Assembly (NCBI RefSeq): GCF_003576645.1
Contig: NC_044919.1
Location: 761,323 to 825,322 of the forward strand
Length of the DNA stretch: 64,000 bases
Direction: 5' to 3'
Origin: Ipomoea triloba
Taxonomy: Eukaryota; Streptophyta; Magnoliopsida; Solanales; Convolvulaceae
Positions 57,108-64,000 of this stretch are shown piece after piece; position 1 is the stretch's first letter; the number at the start of each line of letters is the position of its first letter. The translations under genes and the position numbers were made by a program. The notes under the pieces were generated by a model. It was not told the origin of the DNA. It ran no database searches and was given only the letters and a program-made list of their open reading frames with translations.

Positions 57108-59410
57108 AGTCGCGTTTTGCAGCTCCGGTGACACCTTCCTAGTGCAAAGTTCGTACGGAGTATGATATTGTCAAGAGAAGAAAATACTAAGGGGATATAA
57201 ATGAAAAAACCAAAGACCGGAGGGGTGAAAATTGCAAGATTATAAAAAAGAGTGGCAAAGTAAAAGTTTTACTTGACTTGAAGTCCTTTTTGGATATTTC
57301 GTTATATATATATATATATATTTTTCACTTTTGGTCCATCAACCATGATACATATTTCACAATTGGCCATTGACTTTTTTTTAAAAACATTTAAGGCATG
57401 ATTATCAAACATCAAGTTTCTTAGCTCTAGCAAACTTAACTTATAAGATAGCTTAAAAATTAGTAGTTATTAGCTTATTTTGAAATGTTATTTAAAGTAG
57501 TGTTTTAAAATAAAATATTATTTTAAACTCTATATGTTTTATCAAATAGAGCTTATAGTTTATTTGTAATTTAAAATAAATTATAAACTCAAATTAATCT
57601 CACCTAAATTCTCTCACATAACAGCATTGTGATTTATTTGAATTTGAGCAGCATATAATTAGATTGTGCAATGGAATATATGTCATGGGGTGGTAGGTAT
57701 TGATGAAAATTGTATAGAATTAGCTTGGAAAATACGGAGTAATCAGAATGATCAAATGAAATTAATAGTAATGCACTAAATATTTTTAAAAAAATTTGAT
57801 AGTCAAAAAGTAAATGTGGAAGAACTCAAGGGACCAAAAGTCAGAAAAAAAAATTATATATACTAAAAATAATTTCAGTGTTTAAGACTTGAGAGAGTAA
57901 TTATAGTTGACTTCTTTGCAAAACTTTACAACCAAGTAATACAGAGTTTGAAAGCTAGATCAGAGCTTCACATACGACAGCATTGACTTTATGACATGAA
58001 ATAATGGGTAGCAGTTAGTTGCTTTTGTGGAATTTAATTGGAATAAATAGCGTAGAGTTATTATATATATGTAACTTAACAAGCTAAGGAACGAAGTTTG
58101 TGATGATTAAGCTTAATTATTGTTTATAATGAAACGTACTTAACAAGCATTTCTGACTGCGTGTGCTTACCTTCCGAACTTTACACACTTAACTACCTAA
58201 TCAAATATACTTTCTGACTATCAATAGTTCAATACTTAAAATATCATATATCATATTATATATCATGTGAGAGTGTCAACCGGCAACAGTTTACTCCACT
58301 GAGGCTCGAACCCACTCCCATCATCCATGTGAGAGTGTTAACCTAAACACCGAGTGCCACTAGACCACAAGGTCTTTAGATATTTTTTCCATACCCTTGT
58401 TGCCCAAGTACTGAAAGAAATTTGATCCCCAATCCCAATTTTGAACTTAATTTAAAAATTGAGCAATAGAACACATTTCTCCACAAAAAAATTACAGTAT
58501 ACGGTGTTGTTTAAGTTTAAAAGATTCTAATTTTCATATACTAGATTAGTAGTTTGGGATTGATTCTTCTATTGAGTTAATTTGAATGTATATTTGTGTT
58601 TTTATTAAAAAGTGGGTGCTTGACAAGAAAAGCCTACTAGATGTCAAAAGAAGGGCACAAAATGAAAGTGCGATACAATCCTAGCTAGCTAAGACATATT
58701 GCTCCTCGAGAAATTGTGGATAGGTGTTTAAATTTGTAAGATCCTATCATCTACTGGACTAGTCTTTTGAATTTGAATATATATTCATGTTTTCATTGAG
58801 AAGTAGGTTATATACATAACAGGAAATGATTACTCGATGCCAAAAAGGGAACCGAAGTAAGAGTTGTGAACTCATTTGGTGATATATATCCTAACGAAAG
58901 GATAGTAGAGTTAATGCAAAATCAGAATCACAAGTAACTTATTAGTTGATTTTCGGGTGACAAATTACACCCAAAAACGCACGAATGAACCTAGACAGGC
59001 TAAATAGGAGTTTAATTTCACCCTTTTATGAGGGTGACTCTTTAACCTGTGACACCAAATAGGAGTGATTCTGATCTTTGTGGGCACCCAAGTATTATTA
59101 ATCCTTGCACTTAAAAATTCACTTAGGCACTATGATTTAACTCTTCTACAAATTTTATAAGGCCAAAATATATATGAGTCTTTGGGAGTTAGAAATTTCG
59201 TCGTTTTCATCCTTAGTTAATAGAAAAACCTACCACTGCACGGATCTCATGTATGAATAAGAAATAGTCTTAAAAAGTTAAATTACTTTACGTGTAAATG
59301 TTGGTCCTAGGAACTGAAGATAGATGACGCAGTCATATATACAGACCACGTCAACTGTCCTAACGAACATTAACGCGGCGTGCCCTTTCAAATCCCGCCG
59401 CGTGTCTGTG
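57108..59410. other. Intergenic region with SINE and degenerate duplication
   Basis: No gene seen. Contains (AT)n at 57304-57321, a SINE fragment (58265-58378), and a loose duplication: 58525-58680 and 58735-58870 share TACTAGATTAGT/TACTGGACTAGT, TTTGAATGTATATT, TTTTCATTGAGAAGT-type and ATTACTCGATGCCAAAA-type blocks. Confidence 0.4.
58265..58378 (-). mobile_element. SINE fragment with A and B boxes
   Basis: Read on the minus strand: GACCTTGTGGTCTAGTGGCA (A-box-like), then GTTAACACTCTCACATGGAT and AGTGGGTTCGAGCCTCAGTG (B-box), the same B-box block as the SINEs at 22155 and 23409. It preserves a tRNA-like 5' end that those copies lack. Confidence 0.6.
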
Positions 59411-59416
59411 TGCGGG

Positions 59417-59427
59417 CATATATATAA
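59417..59427 (+). promoter_or_regulatory. TATA box of the HMA-fold gene
   Basis: CATATATATAAAG lies about 150 bp upstream of the ATG, followed by a C/A-rich leader (CACTCACATCAAAACCCCAT). It is a convincing plant core promoter. Confidence 0.6.
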
Positions 59428-59570
59428 AGTGAGATATTACGTTAACGTATCACTCACATCAAAACCCCATTCATCTTCATTATCATATATACATCACTAC
59501 TTTACATAACAAACTAAACCAAACACAGAATCATCGAACAGTAGGCAACAAACACTGTTCCATTCCCAAT

Positions 59571-60168
59571 ATGAAGCAGGTACGTACTCTACGTTTTCAA
59601 ATTAGAAAATTGTGTATGCGTGTGTGTATATATACACATATATATGCAATATAATGCTTACTACGTATGTGTATTTGGTTTTGCAACAGAAAATAGTGGT
59701 CAGAATCCCCAACCTAAATGCCGAGAAGATCCGCGCCAAAGCTATGAAAATAGTCGCGAAACTAGAAGGTATGTATGAATTGAAATTTCTTCTGCAGTTT
59801 AAACCCTAGAAATCCGACCTGACTAGCTAACTATATATAGATCTGAATTGTGTCAAGGAGTTTACTTGTGTAATCTGATCGATCTGATCTGTTATGTAGG
59901 CGTGGGATCAATCACGGTGCAAGGTGAAAGCATGGAGGAGATAATGGTGATCGGAGAAGTCGATGCGGTTGAGATGACAAATCGGTTGAGGAAGAAGCTG
60001 GGTTCGGCTGAGCTGATCAGTGTGGATAAAGTAGTCAGTGAGGAGACGAGTACGGCGGATAATAATAGCAGCAGTAGTGTCGTAGAAGAAGTGCCGCAGC
60101 CGGAGTGGTTTTCGCCGTATTACAGTTCCTATTATCCACAATACTTGCCGTGCTATTCATTGTATTGA
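59571..60168 (+). CDS. HMA-domain protein without CxxC (HIPP-like)
   Basis: Small protein with a heavy-metal-associated (ferredoxin-like) fold. Exons: 59571-59579 (nine bases, MKQ), 59690-59768, 59900-60168, giving 118 residues. Beta-1 is QKIVVRIP; the metal loop that would be MxCxxC reads NLNAEKIR, with no cysteines. It continues AKAMKIVAKLEGVGSITVQG, EIMVIGEVDAVEMTNRLRKK and AELISVDKV. A Ser/Glu linker leads to an aromatic tail (WFSPYYSSYYPQYLPCYSLY). The last residues do not form a clear CaaX isoprenylation box. The three-exon layout with a tiny first coding exon is usual for this plant group (HIPP and Pi21-like HMA proteins). Loss of CxxC suggests a protein-binding rather than metal-carrying role; this is inference. 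Confidence 0.85.
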
Positions 60169-60849
60169 TCAATCTCAGTTACACCAATATATATGCATGG
60201 GCATGGTGAGGGCGATACCTGGTTTGCATATGGACAGTTATAAAGAGGTTTTTTCAAGATTTTTTTTTGTTTTCTAGTTTAATTTGCACTTCTTTTGTAT
60301 TGGCCATGGAGAGTATGTATTCTTGATTTCTATTAAAAAAAAAAAAAAAAGGAATGGGTGATAACTGATAATCATAAAAATGTAAACTATTTTTTATTAT
60401 AGTCATCAAAAGAATTTGAATTGAAGTTATTAGTCTCTTTCACTTATATGTTTAAACAATTCATCATCCTCCAAATTTAAGTAGGTGACCCACGAAGGCC
60501 CACAAAATTTATAGTCTATCTGTATTGACATGTATCCCTATGGATGAGTTCCATTAGGGATAAATTATACTTCGTACTATCTACTATGTAGTATTTCACT
60601 GAAAAAAAATGATAAAATGAAATATTTTTACTAAAAAGATGACATAAAACGAAATGCTTTTTAATTTATTGAGAAGATTACAAAACTAAATATTTTTTAC
60701 GATTACAAAATGAAATGCTTTTTTTACTTAACTGAAAATATGATAAAATGATGAGTAAAGTTTGCTTAAGGATACAACATAGCTACAAGCATTCTCTCCC
60801 TATTACAAATCACTTGCTGATGAACGAATTTGCTGAGGCCTCCATTTTC
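60169..60849. other. Convergent intergenic region, HMA/phosphomannomutase
   Basis: HMA 3' UTR with a poly-A run at 60334-60350. At 60600-60755 there is a degenerate repeat of GAAATGCTTTTT/GAAATATTTTTA with GATTACAAAAC/TGATAAAATG. No gene seen. Confidence 0.4.
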
Positions 60850-62036
60850 CTAGCATAGGAACAGCTCTGTACACTGCTTGGCCGTGTCTTCTGGGCTAGT
60901 CACTGGTAACAAAGAAACAGTCGTTTAATACCAGTTTCTGCAGACTTAATGCACCCAAACTTCACAACAAAAAGAGGTCCAGTTTCTCCACTTGTAAGCT
61001 TGTTCTAAAATCATATAATTGACTTGTTCTAGCCTCTAGGTAAGAGATTTTGTATGGGTGTCCTTTGAGTCGAGTGAAATAATGTATTCTAGGTGTAATT
61101 GCTTAATTGGAAGTGAAAGCATCTAAAAGCTAAATTCTACTTGCTTGCACATAAAAATGGATTAGGCATAAAGCTCACCTGTGTGACCAACAGTTTTCTC
61201 AGACACAAAAATCTCAAAGTCATTTCCTCCCTATTTCAACACAAAATTGAAACTCCTCGTCAGTGTGGTGATAAAATGGGGAAAAACAAATTTCCAAGAA
61301 AAGAATAAATAAATGCAACGAACCAACAGTTTACTAAACGGGTCTAGCTTATAAAAGAACAAACACAGAGGATAATGGCAGGGTTCTAGGTGCACAATAA
61401 TGAAAGCAAAATGCTACCTTGTATGTTTTGTCACCAAAAAAGTGAATTTCACTAAAACCATCAAGGTATTGCAAGCAATACGTCTTATCCCAGCCACGAG
61501 GGAAAACCTGCAACAAACATTTTTGGAAATCACCCGACTTAATATTTTACTGATAAATTTCCACTGAGCATAAAAGCAAAACAATCACAAGCACTTACAT
61601 CAAAGCTGATCTGGCCACCAATGGAAAAGGTGAGATCAAGGTGTGCGAATTTTTCACGAAGCACTGTAACCATTTTTTCCCGTATCTTGTGAACCTAAAT
61701 GTATGTCACCCATTAATCAAATTAGAATGATCACAATATACCAAAATTATTGTAGCAAACATATTTGGAACTAGTATGCCCAGCAAATTTATAAAGTCCA
61801 TGTACCTTGTCATATCTTTCAAACTCATCTCGTTCTTCCTGACTACAATTCCTTCCAATTGGTGACACATTAAGCATGCCACTGCGGAACTCAATGAATG
61901 TTCCCCTAAAGGAAAAAGGATAAAGGTTTCAGAAGCTTGCCAGAGGAGTAAAATTGTTATTCACATATTTCTTCTATCACCTTTTTATTGGGATATCCAG
62001 GTCCGCAATGTAGTGGAGAGTAAAACTAATGAATTC
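60850..62036 (-). CDS. PMM: Phosphomannomutase, C-terminal exons (5' part outside window)
   Basis: Converts mannose-6-phosphate to mannose-1-phosphate for GDP-mannose, ascorbate and N-glycan synthesis; a cytosolic HAD-superfamily enzyme. Exons in transcript order: 62036-61981, 61905-61806, 61694-61599, 61507-61418, 61230-61179, 60902-60850 (stop TAG 60852-60850). They encode about 148 residues from [19 protein letters not shown] through [18 protein letters not shown] (mannose-phosphate-binding cap), [58 protein letters not shown] and ending [10 protein letters not shown]. The N-terminal catalytic DxDxT half is not in the window. Upstream sits a copia element in the same orientation, most simply an insertion in the preceding intron. 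Confidence 0.93.
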
Positions 62037-62126
62037 CTGCATCATGGTTGGGAGTGACAAAATAGAGGTTTAACACAGAAAATTAGAGGCTAGTATTTAC
62101 TGACCAGAACTGAAAAATGATGGAAA

Positions 62127-62408
62127 ACAGATGTTTCTGAGTTCTGAAATAACAAATCTGTGTTATATCTTCATTAGCTAGCTGATACATCTATATATAC
62201 ATGAGAAAATAGACAAGTTTCCTGAAATTCTGCACTATTTACTGCTGCCTAACATTTCTGCTACCTAACATTTCTGCTGCCTAACTTTGCTGCTGTTAAC
62301 TTTACTGCCTAACTTTGCTACTGTTTATTTTACTGCTGCCTAACACATAATAATTATAATAATCTCAACAATCAGAAATATACTACACATTTTGCTGCTG
62401 CATTGACA
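62127..62408 (-). repeat. Putative 3' LTR with internal GCTGCCTAAC repeats
   Basis: Begins TG right after the polypurine tract. It has a TATA-like CATGTATATATAGATG in element sense and several copies of GCAGCAAAGTTAGGCAGTAA / GCAGCAGAAATGTTAGG-type units (62235-62345). Length and right boundary are approximate. Confidence 0.55.
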
Positions 62409-62415
62409 TCCCCCC

Positions 62416-64000
62416 TCAAATTGATGAAGGTAAGTCTATCAACATCAATTTGCTATTGAGAAACTTGTGTCTTTGGCGTGTTAGAGCCTTTGTAAAAACA
62501 TCAGCTACTTGAAGATCAGTAGTAAGATGAGGTAGAGTGATAACACCTCGAGTAAACGCCTCCCGGATGTAATGACAGTCGACTTCAATGTGCTTTGTGC
62601 GTTCATGATACACTGGATTTGCAGCAATTTGAATAGCACTGGTATTATCACCATGAAGTGGAGTAGGATCACTTGAAGGAAATCCAAGTTCAGAAAGAAG
62701 ACCACGTAACCACACAATCTCTGAACACGCAGCAGACATAGCTCTATACTCGGCCTCTGTAGAGGATTTAGAGACACTCTCTTGCTTCTTACACTTCCAA
62801 GAAATCAAGGCATCCCCAAGAAAAACGCACCATCCTGTGATAGATTTCCTAGTATCTGGACAGCCAGCCCAATCTGCATCACTATAAGCTGTCAAATGAA
62901 GAGCTGATTGTTTGGGAAAAAACAACCCACGAGTAGGTGACCCAATTAGATATCGAACTATGCGACGAACTGCCGCAAGATGGAGATGTCGAGGTGAGTG
63001 CATGAATTTACTGACGATATGAACAGCATAGGAGATATCGGGCCTTGTAATTGTTAGGTAGATAAGACTACCAACAAGTTGCCTATACAAAAAAGGATCG
63101 GGCAAAGGTTCGCCCTCATCTTTCCGGTATTTCACATTGACCTCCATTGGTGTATCAACAGCAGTAGCATCCTGTAAACCAGCCATCCGAATGAGATCTT
63201 GAATGTATTTATGTTGGTTTAGGAGGAAACCATGATCTTCATAGTGAACTTCCAGCCCTAAAAAATATGTTAGATGCCCAAGATCTTTCATTTTAAATGT
63301 ACCGGACAACATATTTTGAAGCTTAGTAATCAGCCCATTATCATTACCAGTGATGATAATATCATCAACATATACTAAGAGAAAGACCATACCAGTGGTT
63401 GTCTTGTGAAAGAAGAGTGAGGAATCATATTGACTCTGTGTGAAGGAAAAGGTGAGAAGAGTGTCGCGAAACTTCTCAAACCAGGCCCTAGGTGCCTGTT
63501 TTAAACCATACAAGGAACGTCTTAACTTGCAAACCTCATGTGGAGCTATCATTGGCATACCAGGTGGAAGCTTCATGTAGATCTCTTCCTTAAGATCCCC
63601 ATTTAAGAAGGCATTTTTTACATCCATCTGATGTAAAACCCAAGATTGAGAGGAAGCAATAGCAAGTATGGTTCTCACTGTGGTCATCTTAGCAACTGGT
63701 GCAAATGTTTCTTCGTAGTCGAGACCATATTCTTGTTTATTCCCAAGAGCAACCAATCGAGCTTTATATCTATCCAAGGAGCCATCAGACTTGAGTTTCA
63801 CAGTATAAACCCACTTGCTACCAATGGGCTTAACATTTTGGGGACACGAAACAATGTCCCAAGTATGATTTTCTTCAAGTGCTTGAAGTTCTTCTTCCAT
63901 TGCTTGTTGCCAACACTTATGTTCCATTGCCTTTTTATAACAAGTGGGGATAGAGATAGAAGATAACACAGTAGACATAGCCACAGGGGTTGAAAAACCA
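62416..64000 (-). CDS. Copia gag-pol polyprotein, reverse transcriptase and RNase H (partial)
   Basis: C-terminal part of a Ty1/copia polyprotein, open without a stop for at least 527 codons to the window edge. Reverse transcriptase (RVT_2) motifs: WQQAMEEELQALEENHTWDI, VPIGSKWVYTVK-type start (KPIGSKWVYTVKLKSDGSLD), YKARLVALGNKQEYGLDYEE, TFAPVAKMTTVR, HQMDVKNAFLNGDLKEEIYM, SLYGLKQAPRAW and the catalytic FLLVYVDDIIITG. RNase H follows: YSDADWAGC, SKSSTEAEYRAM, LHGDNTSAIQIA, HIEVDCHYIRE, ending FLNSKLMLIDLPSSI. The catalytic residues are present and there is no frameshift, so insertion is probably recent. The integrase and gag portions lie beyond the window. Confidence 0.97.
   Translation of the reverse strand, partial: GFSTPVAMSTVLSSISIPTCYKKAMEHKCWQQAMEEELQALEENHTWDIVSCPQNVKPIGSKWVYTVKLKSDGSLDRYKARLVALGNKQEYGLDYEETFAPVAKMTTVRTILAIASSQSWVLHQMDVKNAFLNGDLKEEIYMKLPPGMPMIAPHEVCKLRRSLYGLKQAPRAWFEKFRDTLLTFSFTQSQYDSSLFFHKTTTGMVFLLVYVDDIIITGNDNGLITKLQNMLSGTFKMKDLGHLTYFLGLEVHYEDHGFLLNQHKYIQDLIRMAGLQDATAVDTPMEVNVKYRKDEGEPLPDPFLYRQLVGSLIYLTITRPDISYAVHIVSKFMHSPRHLHLAAVRRIVRYLIGSPTRGLFFPKQSALHLTAYSDADWAGCPDTRKSITGWCVFLGDALISWKCKKQESVSKSSTEAEYRAMSAACSEIVWLRGLLSELGFPSSDPTPLHGDNTSAIQIAANPVYHERTKHIEVDCHYIREAFTRGVITLPHLTTDLQVADVFTKALTRQRHKFLNSKLMLIDLPSSI

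Larger units (their letters stand above)
62127..64000 (-). mobile_element. Ty1/copia LTR retrotransposon, 3' part
   Basis: In minus orientation: the pol C-terminal half, a polypurine tract (TTTGAGGGGGGA, ending at about 62409), then a 3' LTR starting TGTCAATGCAG at 62408 and ending near 62127 (CAGAAACA). The far LTR end is a guess because the other LTR lies outside the window. The rest of the element continues past 64000. It sits between the first visible exon of phosphomannomutase and the window edge. Confidence 0.85.

Overview
This window is nuclear DNA from a flowering plant, almost certainly a dicot. The genes are split by AT-rich GT-AG introns, the families are plant-specific (CC-NBS-LRR, remorin, R2R3-MYB, two-LIM PLIM, FolD with a transit peptide), and the spaces between genes carry SINEs, MITEs and a Ty1/copia element. 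The resistance gene looks like the Solanales R1 (late-blight) type, so an asterid such as a member of Convolvulaceae or Solanaceae is my best guess. That placement is inference.

Layout, left to right. 1-2.99 kb: repeats and fragments resembling the leader of the downstream resistance gene. 3.0-5.96 kb (+): R1-like NLR with a one-base frameshift in the LRR region. 6.57-7.12 kb: fold-back Mutator-like MITE with a 9-bp target duplication. 7.73-8.98 kb (+): actin-depolymerizing factor. 9.85-11.97 kb and 13.10-17.22 kb (-): tandem pair of GT90 (rumi/KTEL-like) O-glycosyltransferases. 20.27-23.18 kb (-): tRNA adenosine deaminase TAD1. 26.04-27.66 kb (+): remorin. 28.51-31.30 kb (-): R2R3-MYB. 34.33-34.72 kb (-): small uncharacterised protein. 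37.08-38.50 kb (-): PLIM2. 42.33-49.83 kb (+): chloroplast K+/H+ antiporter KEA1/2. 50.85-52.97 kb (+): chloroplast FolD. 53.60-57.11 kb (-): threonine aspartase. 59.57-60.17 kb (+): HMA-fold protein lacking the CxxC metal site. 60.85-62.04 kb (-): C-terminal exons of phosphomannomutase. 62.1-64 kb (-): Ty1/copia retrotransposon that appears to sit in a phosphomannomutase intron and runs off the window.

These genes are not an operon or a cluster with a shared pathway; each is an independent housekeeping or regulatory gene. I rebuilt exon chains by eye from splice sites and reading phase. For every complete multi-exon gene the chain stays in frame to a stop, which is strong internal support, but UTR limits are only estimates. 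The most interesting structure is in the non-coding DNA: nested transposons, a family of CCTAGGCG-rich elements, intronic minisatellites, and a tandem duplication that spans a stop codon. I found no clear novel multi-gene system.
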